Program-made: the position numbers and the translations under genes
Origin: Rapana venosa
Lineage: Eukaryota > Mollusca > Gastropoda > Neogastropoda > Muricidae
Assembly (NCBI GenBank): GCA_028751875.1
Contig: CM054135.1
Span: forward strand, 14,184,924-14,248,923
DNA: 64,000 nt
Direction of reading: 5' to 3'
Shown here: positions 1 through 9,084 of the stretch, one piece after another
How positions within the stretch are numbered: the stretch's first letter is position 1
How the letters are laid out: the number at the start of each line of letters is the position of its first letter
Notes under the pieces: model-generated
What the model was told of the DNA's origin: nothing
What the model saw: only the letters and a program-made list of their open reading frames with translations
Database searches by the model: none

Positions 1-1
1 G

Positions 2-454
2 TACCCCAACGCATTCTACATGCAAAACAAGGCTTACATCGACGTGCTCACTTTGTTCACGGCCACTCTCCAGCCTCTCCTCTACGCTGTCGTCGTCACG
101 ATCGCCACCACGGTGACCTCAGTCAACCTGAAAAAGATGGTAGAGTGGAGAGGGCACACGTCCTCCCACAAGTCGTCAGCACGGGAGGTGTCCCTGACTC
201 GTATGCTGATCGCCATCTCTGTCCTGTACGTGGTCTGTTCTGTCCCTACTATAGCGGCGGGCATAGCGGTGGTGTTTGTGAGGGGCGTGGAGTTGGGGGG
301 TCGTCATGACGTCTTCTTCAGGTTCCTGCTCAGCTGCGTGGAGCTGGCTTCCTTCGTCAACGCCACGCTGAACTTCTGTGTGTACTGCTCCATGGGCTCC
401 AGGTACAGAGACACCCTCTGCAAGCTGTTCACCTGGAACACAAGAAGTAGTTAG
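2..454 (+). CDS. GPCR, rhodopsin-like, C-terminal half (5' part outside window)
   Basis: Plasma-membrane receptor fragment. The frame is open from base 2 and the first Met (base 20) lies inside the protein, so the gene starts before the window. Hydrophobic segments match TM5 (start near TATLQPLLYAVVV), TM6 (MLIAISVLYVVCSVPT, with the TM6 proline in CSVPT) and TM7 (FVNATLNFCVYC, where NFCVY replaces the usual NPxxY). A short tail with GSRYR follows, then a TAG stop. It is a close paralogue of the complete receptor at 44838-45998: about 70 of 132 aligned residues are identical by my count, with no gaps. The ligand is unknown; the family resembles gastropod orphan/chemosensory class A receptors. 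No intron is seen in this part. Confidence 0.85.
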   Translation, partial: YPNAFYMQNKAYIDVLTLFTATLQPLLYAVVVTIATTVTSVNLKKMVEWRGHTSSHKSSAREVSLTRMLIAISVLYVVCSVPTIAAGIAVVFVRGVELGGRHDVFFRFLLSCVELASFVNATLNFCVYCSMGSRYRDTLCKLFTWNTRSS

Positions 455-812
455 TTAGCTACAGGAGGGCGGCATTTATGTCAGTGTGTTTGATATTAAC
501 GTCTACTATTGTTGTCTATGATACATTATCACATTTGTTATTGCATCAAATATACAACCTCTTTCCCCAGTGGTGTTGTCGGGGAAGGGTCTGTAAGTAT
601 TGATAACACCCCCTTCTTCTGGAACATATGTGTTTAGAATTCATTCTTTTCTATCCCTCTCTTTGTTTCTCCTTGTTCCCTTTCTGTCTTTCACCCTCTT
701 TTCTATTTTCTGCTGTCTTGGTCCATTCCCCTGCTTTTTTCAAACAAACTTTAAAAGATAACACACATCTCCAACGCCAAAATTAGATTGGATCCTTGGA
801 TACAGACTTATC
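455..812. other. 3' flank of the GPCR gene
   Basis: AT-rich, pyrimidine-tract-containing sequence after the stop codon. It presumably contains the 3' UTR. I see no clear AATAAA, no second gene and no repeat. Confidence 0.4.
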
Positions 813-1197
813 ATTTCATTTATTCGTTTATTATATTTATTTACTTATTCTTGTATTTCAAAGGTAATGGAATAAGCACAAAGTGCTTTTTTTGCATCCA
901 GTCGACGAGTATATGCCGATTTCGTTAATTCTGTCTTCCTTGCCCATCGGCAAACAATGGCCTGTTCTTTCGAAAAACAACAGGTTTTAAGGTGTGCTCA
1001 TGATGTGCTGTATGCGTTCCCACACGGGACCTCTGTTCAAGCCTCATCCCGTGGACTTTAGGAGGGAGAGGAGAGGAGAGTGGAGTCAGCACTGACGTTA
1101 ACCCAGGGAGGAAATTCACTTGAACGGGTTTCGAACCCGGGCTTAGCAGGTCACGAGCACGATGTGCAAGCTCTAACCACTAGGTTACCCCATCACC
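813..1197 (-). mobile_element. SINE-C, near full length
   Basis: Read on the minus strand it begins with a tRNA-like head: an A-box-like stretch (CCTAGTGGTTAGAGC) near 1170-1190 and a B box (GGGTTCGAAACCC) near 1127-1139. The body contains a ccgtgtgggaacgcatacag motif and an 'acaggccattgtttgccga' motif, and it ends in an A/T-rich AATAAATAAAT tail near 820-850. The same body recurs at 18515-18801 and 41982-42335, which defines the family. The tRNA cloverleaf is not intact. Confidence 0.8.
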
Positions 1198-1205
1198 CAA
1201 ACGAC

Positions 1206-1313
1206 TGTGTGTGTGCATGCGCTCGTGCGGGCGTGTGTGTGTATGTGTGTGTGTGCGCGCGCGCGCGAGTGCGTGTACGTGCGTTTGTGTATGTGTGTGT
1301 GTGTGTGTGTGGT
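1206..1313. repeat. (GT)n/(GC)n microsatellite
   Basis: Impure GT dinucleotide run with a GCGCGCGC block. It directly abuts the tRNA head of the neighbouring SINE-C. Confidence 0.95.
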
Positions 1314-1424
1314 CAGCCCTTTCCACGTTCAGCCACCAGCAGCATGGATGGTCACAGCTCCACAGCAATGCTTAGGACAGGGGAACGTGGCTGCACTGGG
1401 GCTGCATTCATAGCCAGGAGGGAG

Positions 1425-1657
1425 AAGGTCTGTTTAGATGGAGACAAGTCTTTGGTTCGATCTCCACTTTTATTTTGTTTTCTTGGGGGGAGGGGTTGAT
1501 CCCCACTTGACCTGGAATCTCTCTGCCTTTCTTCACACTAGACCTTGAGTGGTGATCTGGGTTCTTGTCTTTCCGTTGAGACGATAAACCGATGTTAAAT
1601 GAGCAGCACACATCTAGTGCACGTAGAGGATCCCACTGCAGCAAGAGCTTTGTTTAC
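1425..1657 (+). mobile_element. SINE-B fragment (tRNA B box plus Ceph-like centre)
   Basis: A B-box-like GGTTCGATCTCC lies near 1454. The central domain is seen elsewhere in SINE-B: 'actagaccttgagtggtgat', then 'gagacgataaaccgatgtta', then 'gtgcacgtagaggatcccac'. It lacks the usual 3' part; at about 1657 it runs directly into 5S-SINE sequence, giving a mosaic element. Confidence 0.7.
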
Positions 1658-1880
1658 GCAGCATTGAGCGTGGTTACCACTTGGATGGGTGCCTTGGCTT
1701 CAGTACAGTCCCCCAGTTCACCCAGCTGTAAATGGGTACCTGCCTCTTTAGGGTCAGAGAAGGTAAAACAGCGAGGGAGAGGAGATTGGCTTCGCCCTCA
1801 ATATGCTGGACCCTTGAGAAGTTGAGGTCTCTGATGCCTCACTCCCCTACGACCTTATAGGTTATGGGACACCTTTACTT
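1658..1880 (+). mobile_element. 5S-SINE, 3' part
   Basis: Starts inside the 5S-rRNA-like block (gagcgtggttaccacttgga, near 1666) and continues through the family body (cagctgtaaatgggtacctg) to 'gttatgggacacctttact'. The tRNA-like head is missing and replaced by SINE-B sequence. Confidence 0.8.
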
Positions 1881-2579
1881 GTTATACATAGTGAAACTGT
1901 AATTTCCTAAAGACCACACATACAGGGAAAGTTTTTTAAAACAAGAAAGGAAAAAAGGAATGTTCCTGTTCTTTGTCTTGAGCTCTGATGTTCCTCAGTG
2001 CTGAGATGTTGACTATGCGGCCACTTCAACCTACTATTAAGGTCCCTGCATTTCGTCTTCGGAGAAGAACAAATGCATACATTGGTGTTGCTGCTCTTTC
2101 TCGGTGAGAGCAACCAGATTTCACGCATAGGTATCTGATGTGACTAAATGTGCTATACAGTACAATACAATACAGTACAATTGCCATGCGTACAATACAA
2201 TGCAATGCAGTAAACTATAATACGATCCAATGTATGCAATGAAATAAAATATGACATTATAAAAAATATACCATATTCCAAGACAAAACAACAAAACACA
2301 ACACAATATAATGTAATACCATACGCTCCGACAGAGATTATGCCTAAACTGTGAAAACAAAAACATGCTCCACAATCACGTCATATAAGGATAATGCACG
2401 TCTATGTACACTGGCATTGATGTGCGTCACCTCTGCAGTCTTTGCCCCGTCATGGTTGTTTTCTGACGGCGATTATGATGTCAGTGAAGGTGAAGTGATG
2501 ATGTAGGGAAATGCCTTCTTATGTTAATGGTTTTATGAAAAGCCTCTGTCTGTATGGTAAATATTGAAGCCAAAGCCAG
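1881..2579. other. Intergenic, with a TACAA-rich low-complexity stretch
   Basis: No gene is seen. 2150-2340 is an irregular AT/CA-rich run built on tacaatacaa-like words. The rest is unique-looking sequence. Confidence 0.5.
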
Positions 2580-2960
2580 TGAATGAATCAGCCAAACAGT
2601 AATTCAACCAATCAACAACCCTCCATACAATCTAAGCCGCAGCCAACCAAGCAGCCGATAAACCAACGAACGAATCAACCAACACCCAACTCACCAGCTA
2701 ATCAATTATTGTAATCAAGCAATTAATGAACAACTAACCTGCCAGCCAACCAGCTTAACCGAACAACCAAACAATTGAACAATCAAACAACTGATTAACC
2801 ACTTGGCAAGTCAGTCAGCCAGTCAAGCAGCCAACAATCCAGACGATCCCCCAGCCAGCCTAAACTAGGACCAGTCGCCCCGGGGCAGTGGTTAGCGAGT
2901 CCTACTCTTAGCTGGGAAGTTGTTTGTTCAGATCTGATAGGAGAGCAGAACGTTTCTTGA
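2580..2960 (+). repeat. CCAA/CAGT-rich low-complexity tract followed by a tRNA-like head
   Basis: About 290 bp of irregular AACC, AACA and CAGTCAGCC words, then at 2884-2945 a tRNA-like start (ggggcagtggttagcgag). The same order of parts recurs at 36655-36965 (CAGTCAACCAGTC words, then ggtgcagtggttaacgcc), so this may be one dispersed repeat type. Primary similarity between the copies is low. Confidence 0.4.
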
Positions 2961-3649
2961 GATTATGGTCTGCTCTGATGAGTAGTAGGGTTCTTATGAG
3001 CTCTGTGTCAAAAACGGGACAATGAGAATCGGTCATCTAATTTACTGTTACAAGCACGCGTTTGATATAATAGTTTAATCGGGAGAGCGAGGTTGTTGTC
3101 TCAAAGATATTTCGTTTCGGGAGAGCTTAGTGGTTCCAATGTGAAATAGTAATATAATGGTACCCGGAGACATGTGCGGATGTGCCCATCTGAGGGGATA
3201 TGATTTTCCCCTCAAGTTTATACCGGTACTGGCTCATTTTCCTGAAAGCTGTTCACAGGCGTCTGTAGACTGACGTGGTGTGTGCAAACTTAATCAGAAC
3301 TCCCGGCAAACGGTCCTGTCAAAACCTAGTCATCTTTTGCAGAGGTGTGGACCAGCAATACCCCGTGACAGCAAATGGCAGGGACATAGCCAGCCAGCAT
3401 GGACCCTGTGCCTTGAAGAGGGAGGAGGTCCGCAAGAGTCGCCTTGACCATGATTCACCCACAGAGCCAGACTGCTCCTGTGACTCCAGGAATACAGGAC
3501 AACATCAAGCCAGCCGAGGTTGTGGAGTGTTTTCTACAGTTAGTACTTGCAGATGCTTACATTTTAGAGTGTGGAAGTCTTGGTGTACTAAGCTGGTTTT
3601 GATTTAAGAAGCGGTTGTTATAGTGAGGTACAGTTTTATTAAGGTGCTT
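2961..3649. other. Intergenic, no recognised feature
   Basis: Contains a 110-codon open frame (3275-3607) with no recognisable domain, no codon bias I can judge and no splice context. I do not call it a gene. Confidence 0.4.
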
Positions 3650-3928
3650 AAAGGTGTCGCATAACATATAAGGTCGTAGGGGAGCGAAGCATTATAGACC
3701 TCACTTCTCTAGGGGCCAGCATATTGAGGACGGCGCCTATCTCCTCTCCTTTGCTGTTTTACCTTCCCTGACCCTAAAGAGACAGGTGCACATTTACAGC
3801 TGGGTGAACTTGGGGACTGTACTGAAGCCAAGGCGCGCAAACGGCCACCCGTCCAACTGGTAACCACGCTCGATGCTGCTTAATCTTGGCTGGGGGAAAG
3901 CGAGTGCTCCGAATTCTGAGCTGTCCCA
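3650..3928 (-). mobile_element. 5S-SINE, near full length
   Basis: On the minus strand: a tRNA-like head with an A-box-like ACAGCTCAGAATTCGGAG, the word 'actcgctttcccccagccaa', a 5S-like block (ttaagcagcatcgagcgtgg, then taccagttggacgggtggcc), the common body, and an end at 'gcgacacctt'. It is more diverged than the copies at 39 and 58 kb, so probably older. Confidence 0.85.
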
Positions 3929-4496
3929 TTGTTTTCAATGGTGGCGCTGATAGTCTTGATTTAGGTGATGTTAGTTTGAATAAATCATTGATGGCTTTAT
4001 TAAAAAGGGTGGCGAGGTCGAGCATTAATTAACTGGTTTTGCACTTTTGTTTTACAGATGTTGGTAGTTGTAGTAGAATATTTTTTCCAGGGGGTGGGGG
4101 GAATGGAGTCAGCGTTGTTTCACGTGTATTTTCCGGGAGGTGGGGGGGGGGTGGGGGATTGTTCCTGGACAGAGCTCCAACGTTTGCCAATGGTGATGTT
4201 GTACTATACAAACACTTTGGCTCACCGTAAAGGTAGCCGCAATCCGATTTCGGGGATGACGTCTCAACACCAGGCCAGTGTGTATGAAGTTTATCTTTAA
4301 ATGGCCTACTCTTCCATGTGCGCAAGATGTTTAGTGTGCTTTTTTCGGTTTTGGTTTTTTTGCAACATTGGGATGATGAAGAAAGGGAGATTGCTGGTGT
4401 TCTTAGTGCTACCTGGTTTTATTTAAGGAATGAAGTAAGCTTTAATGTAATAAGTTTTTATTTTGGTTTCTTTCTTTTTTCATTAACTTTGACATT
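3929..4496. other. Intergenic; small tRNA-Leu-SINE scrap at 4213-4255
   Basis: G-rich runs near 4085-4155. On the minus strand 4213-4255 resembles the 'ccctgaaactggaacgcggt' part of the SINE at 49474. No gene is seen. Confidence 0.4.
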
Positions 4497-4950
4497 AGAG
4501 GTTTGAAGGGATTAGATAGTGTTGATTTGGAACTTTGGTGAAAGTTATTGGAGTTGCCGCAACTGATACAAAGTGACAGTGCTAATAATAATATGGTCAT
4601 GGTGGTTGGCAGGGCTGTGAACATGAAACATTAATATCATAAAAACAAAGTGACAGTGCTAATAATATGGTCATCGTGGTTGGCAGGGCAGTAAAAATGA
4701 AAAATTAATATGATAAAAACAAAGTGACAGTGCTAATAATATGGCCATGTGGTTGGCAGAGCTGTGGAAATGAAACATTAATAAAATGAAATGTGGCGTT
4801 AAAGGGTTAAAGGTATTAGATTGCGTTGATTTAAAAACTTCAAGGAATGTTACTGGAGTTGCGGCAACTGATCTGAAGTGACAGACCTAATAATTATAGC
4901 CACTGTGGTTGGTAGGGTTGTGAACAGCATGAAATAGAATGAAACGTGGC
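4497..4950 (+). repeat. Local tandem duplication, 74-77-bp inner unit
   Basis: The phrase 'acaaagtgacagtgctaata' starts at 4568, 4645 and 4719 (spacing 77 and 74). A larger block beginning at the 'ggattagatagtgttgattt' phrase (4509) and running through ttggagttgccgcaactgat recurs, diverged, at about 4810-4930. This suggests two rounds of local duplication. Confidence 0.75.
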
Positions 4951-5235
4951 GTTAACGGTGGTTTTACCGTGGGAGTTGTCACTACATTTCTTCCGACCTG
5001 CGGCACGGGTGCCTCGTACCGTACTCGTGGTTTCAAAGAGACGGCGGATCGAGGGATCGCGTCCCGAATATTGCATTCCGTATTGGTGAAGAGTTAATGG
5101 ATAGATAGCCTTGCTAACTTCCTTTTACATGGAAATTAATCTCGACTCTTCCTTTGCCATGTGTCAATATGTGTTTGATGAAGACGACATGGCAAATGGC
5201 ATTTATTGATTTCCGAGGTTCAGGAGTGACTGTCT

Positions 5236-5457
5236 ATGGATGACAACAGTCAGTATGATGCTAATGGGGCTGATGATGGGTGGAAGCCCGATTCAAATGC
5301 GAATTACAGTGATGAGATTAAAATCGATGCCGATAGCAGTGTGAGTGAAGAAGAAAGCGTGGCAACGCTGACTGGAAGCAGCGCTACCAGATCACACCAA
5401 ACGAAGAATATCCAAGTGAAGATCAGAATGAGAAGGGGCAGGTCATTATCATGGTAG
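5236..5457 (+). CDS. Possible acidic first coding exon or small ORF, unrecognised
   Basis: 73 codons starting MDDNSQYDANGADD, rich in D, S and N and then basic (RMRRGR) near the end. The composition is more protein-like than the neighbouring chance frames, and an aggggcag|gtcatt word near the end could be a weak donor. No domain is recognised. It could be a first exon, an N-terminus of a decayed transposon protein, or chance. Confidence 0.2.
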   Translation: MDDNSQYDANGADDGWKPDSNANYSDEIKIDADSSVSEEESVATLTGSSATRSHQTKNIQVKIRMRRGRSLSW

Positions 5458-5690
5458 GGATAGCAGAGCTTGAAAGCATAGAAAAACCAGATTTTTTCCA
5501 TGTAGTTTACAGCACCTTTCACAAATATTTTGCAACATTCACGCCAAATTTTGGAACAATGCATTGCAAAACAGTTTTAATGAATACTTGTTTCTGACCT
5601 CTCCCTCTTACAGCTCAGGTTTGTTTTTGTGGTACAATAAGAGTTTCTACAATTTGTTTTAGGAGTTGAACGTTACAATTTTCATTTGGT

Positions 5691-6690
5691 GGATTGGTGG
5701 TCTAGAGGTAACGCACCTGCCTACCAAGCAAACAGTACGGGTTTTAAGTGTGTGGTGGTTCGATCCCCGTTTGTACCAGACACTTTTCCCCCATCCACTA
5801 GACCGTGAGCAGTTGTCTGGGTGCTAGTCTTTTGGATTTGACGATAAACCGAGGTCGGGTGTGCAATACTCATTTAGGGCATGTAAAAGAACCCACGGTA
5901 GCGAGAGTTGTCCCTGGCAAAATTCTGTAGAAAAAAGCTACTCTAGTAGAAACGAATACATGCAGACAGGAAATAAATGTGGGTGGTGCTGGAAACAGTT
6001 CAAAGCTTCAAGTACCTGGGAGCCATTGTATCAGACCATGGATCCAAGCCAGAAGTAGTATGCAGGACTGCACAGACAATAACAGCACTGTCAAAACTAA
6101 ACACCATCTGGAGAGATAAAAATATCTCACTTATCTCCAAGATCAGACTAATGCGCTCCCTTGTCATATCCATCTTTCTGTATGCCTGTGAATCATGGAC
6201 CCTGACTGCAGATTTGGAGAGAAGAGTACAGGCGGTGGAGATAAGATGCTTTCGGAGACTCCTTGGCATCTCCTACAAAGACCACATAAGCAACAAAAGC
6301 GTGCATAATAGAATCCAGCAAACCATTGGACCCTATGAGAACCTTCTAACGATCGTGAAAAAGCGTAAACTTAAATGGTATGGGCATGTCACAAGAACCA
6401 AAGGACTTGCAAAGACAATTTTACAAGGCACTGTCCAAGGAGGAAGAAGAAGAGGCAGACCAAGGAAGAGCTGGGAGGATAACATCAGCGAATGGACAGG
6501 CCTAGAACTCAACAAAACCCTGAGAAAGGCAGAACAGAGAGAGGAATGGAGGGAACTGGTTGTTGAGTCTTTGAGGGTGCCCCCACGGTCGTCAGACTAC
6601 GGGACAGATAGATAGATGGATAGATAGGTGCTGCTCTTGTGACGACACGCTCTCCCCGGGGAAGTACGCCGTGTCTTAAAGCGGTATACA
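5691..6690 (+). mobile_element. SINE-B, interrupted by a LINE
   Basis: Head ggattggtggtctagaggta with A box near 5698-5714 and B box GGTTCGATCCC at 5758-5768. The Ceph-like centre follows (actagaccgtgagcagttgt, tttgacgataaaccgaggtc, ccctggcaaaattctgtaga). The body stops at 'gggtggtgct' (5990) and resumes at 6627 with 'ggtgctgctcttgtgacgac' and 'gtgtcttaaagcggt', matching the uninterrupted copy at 19151-19530. Bases 5991-6626 are an inserted LINE. Confidence 0.9.
5991..6626 (+). mobile_element. RTE-like LINE, 5'-truncated, inserted in SINE-B
   Basis: An open frame (ATG at 5977 inside the SINE, TAG at 6613-6615) encodes the C-terminal third of a BovB/RTE-like reverse transcriptase. It has FKYLGAIVSDHGS, then YACESWTL, FRRLLGISYKDH, RKLKWYGHV, and GRRRGRPRKSWEDNI. 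The catalytic palm motifs are absent because of 5' truncation. It ends in a (GATA)n-like tail at 6608-6626. It is flanked by GGTGCT at 5985-5990 and 6627-6632, consistent with a 6-bp target-site duplication. The frame has no internal stop, so the insertion looks recent. The first few residues are SINE-encoded. Confidence 0.9.
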
Positions 6691-6756
6691 TAACACTTCA
6701 ATGCAATAAATACATTTCAGGGTGTGCCCGCAGAAAACGGCATTCCCGCATAGAAG

Positions 6757-6945
6757 CCTCAGGTTTTAGTGTCATTTGGAGGAGTTTTCGGGGTGTAGAG
6801 TCAGAACTGAAGACGTGTTTCATAAGGCGGCTGTACTTCTACCTTATATTGCACGCGTGTAAATGATTTGAGTGCAAGCGCTTCGATTTGTGTTTTTTAC
6901 AAGATTCAGCGCTATATAAATTCCATATAATTATTATATAGAGGG
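6757..6945 (+). mobile_element. CR1-like LINE 3' end, severely truncated
   Basis: Encodes a weak match to the LINE C-terminus (VESELKTCFIRRLYF, compare FKSSLKTYLF in the LINE at 63 kb). The shared 3' end follows: 'gagtgcaagcgcttcgattt' and 'agcgctatataaattccat'. It lies right after the SINE-B end. Confidence 0.65.
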
Positions 6946-8232
6946 TTTGATTCCATTGTATTGGCGGCCACTTTACATTATAGATGGATATTTTTCATGA
7001 CATCGCAGCAGTTTTACTTGATGTTTCAATGTCATTATAATACCAGTTTTACATTACAGATGGTTTAATTTAATTATAATGCAGCCTTTTGACTTCATAG
7101 ATGGTTTGATTTAAAGATAATGGCAGCTGCTGTACATTATAGTTACAATAATTTCGTGAGGTAGTCCGGATTTTTCTTTTTCTTTTTGTGGTTAATTCCA
7201 TGGGTTGGCAGTAGTTTTACACTGTGAACTTTTTATTTCATTTATTCCTTTGTGTCGAGGGTAATGGAATGAGCATTCATGTGCTTTTTTCACATCAAGA
7301 CCCTGTGTGCATGCTAGATCTCATGTGGTTGCCAGGCGTTTTACCGTATAGTCGATTATACAGTTCATGAGGTAGGTAGCAGTTCTTCACCATTAGATCG
7401 TGTATTTTTATGATTTGAGAAGTGGTTTTACATATGGCTTAATTTTCAGGGGAGTATTTTCACATTTTAGGTCGTTTTGTTTCACAAGGTTGGTAGCAGT
7501 TTTAAATTAGTTTCATTTCATTAAGTAGCAGTGTATAACAAATGGTTTAATTTCATAAAGTGGTAGTAGCTGTTTCTTTCATGAAGTGGCGTACTTTTAC
7601 ATTATATTTTTTGAGGTAACAGTTTTTGTCATGGATCGTAGTGTTTTAGACGAATTTGTAAAGAGGCAGAAGTTTTGTATAGAATTTTATTATGTATGGA
7701 GGCAGTAGTGCTTTTTATAGATTTTTTTTTCAGAGGCAGAAGTATTGGTATATAGTGTTTGATATTTTTGCAGAGGCAGAAGTATTGGTATATAGTGTTT
7801 GATTTTTTTCAGAGGCAGAAGTAGTGTTTATAGACTATTTTGCTTCATTAGGAGGGAGTAGTAGTGGTTTCAAGACCATTTTAAGTTGTTAGGAGGCAGT
7901 AGTTGATCGACGTTTTATCTTATTAGGGGGCCAGTAATAGTTTTAGGTTTTTTAAAAAAAACATTATTTCATCAGGAGGCAGTGAATTTGGGTGTTTTTT
8001 TACATTGTTTTTGTAAACGATTTTCTTTATTCGCGACATTAATAGTATTTTAATAGGCGAAATTATTTTACTAGGAGGCAGTAGTAGTATTTCTTAGTCG
8101 ACATTTTACTTCATAAATTGGTAGCAGTGGTGTTTAGTAGACAATATTATGTTCTTAGGATGCAGAAGCAGTGTTTTATAAACGGTTTTATTTTATTAGG
8201 AGGCAGTAGTATTTGTAGAGGATTTTTTAAAA
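6946..8232 (+). repeat. Degenerate flank of the 36/41-bp satellite
   Basis: Recurrent but diverged words such as 'tagatggtttgatttaaaga' (near 7098), 'gaggcagaagtattggtata' and ggaggcagtag at roughly 40-bp spacing. Similarity to the core at 9.1-11 kb rises rightwards, the usual pattern for an ageing tandem array. A SINE-C tail fragment interrupts it. Confidence 0.75.
7225..7335 (-). mobile_element. SINE-C 3' fragment
   Basis: The '+' sequence attcctttgtgtcgagggta, then atgagcattcatgtgctttt, matches the 3' end of SINE-C at 813 (attccattacctttgaaata read in reverse). The tRNA head is absent. Confidence 0.55.
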
Positions 8233-8470
8233 TTAGCAATCCAATAATGCTTATATTCTCGCCGACCACAGTGGTCCTGTCGGGGTTGTCAACCTTTTTT
8301 TTCTTAATCTCAGATTAAAACTGTGCAACTATATAGATACCAAGACGGGGTTTAAAACCTGATCCACTGCCGTTGCTTGTATCAACGTCTGGCCATCCAC
8401 GAGGTGACCCAGGCCAGTCGCTGCCTTGTACAAGAAACAACAGCACAACGTCGGTTAACACCGAACCAGG
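8233..8470 (+). repeat. Rep-D dispersed repeat copy
   Basis: Contains 'ccgaccacagtggtcctgtc', 'ctcagattaaaactgtgcaa', 'ctatatagataccaagacgg' and 'gttgcttgtatcaacgtctg', as in the copies at 24590, 24926 and 27440. It is inserted in the satellite domain. Its class is unknown; no coding capacity or terminal repeats are seen. Confidence 0.75.
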
Positions 8471-9084
8471 CTCCTCTAAATGACTTTGTTTATAGTGAAT
8501 GCGACATCTTCACTCATTTCAGACCGAAAATTCCCCAATTCTCTCCGGTAGAAACATCGCAAAGAATAGTTTTAAGGATATCTTCAATAAAATGCTCAAG
8601 CCTAATATCCTTAACATCTCAACAGCCCAGAAGCATATACTTGATGGCTATTTTTACATCACAAGTCACACACCATGGCATTGGCCTTTTGAGCAAGTGA
8701 ACGCCAGGGATATAGAATGGATTACGTAATATATCCTTACAATCACTGTTTCTACCCTTCCTGTTTGTTGGTAAAGATGGGAGGAGAGACTTCTTTTATG
8801 TTAGGGCGGATCTGGAAAAACCGTTGTATGGTCTGTCTGAGCATTCCTTTCCTCTTGCCCCAGGGACTGTGTGTAAGATCAGCTTTTAGGTTTCAGATCT
8901 ATATACGGCATGGTAAACATCGAGATATACTTCCTTGTGACACTTTTTGCGAATGGCTTAACAGTTACCTTGCCCTGAATACCCATATCAAAACAATACT
9001 TCAACAGCCTAGTCTCCAGGAAGTATACAGATGTAGACGTCTTGAAGCTTATAATGGTTTATGCTCCTACTCTTATCAGTAGGG
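8471..9084 (+). other. Unrecognised insert within the satellite, with broken frames
   Basis: Not tandem repetitive. It holds partly protein-like frames (76 codons at 8499-8729; 121 codons at 8717-9082), plus a third-frame stretch GKDGRRDFFYVRADLEKPLY near 8770-8830. It may be a fossil transposon ORF carried with Rep-D. I recognise no family. Confidence 0.35.
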
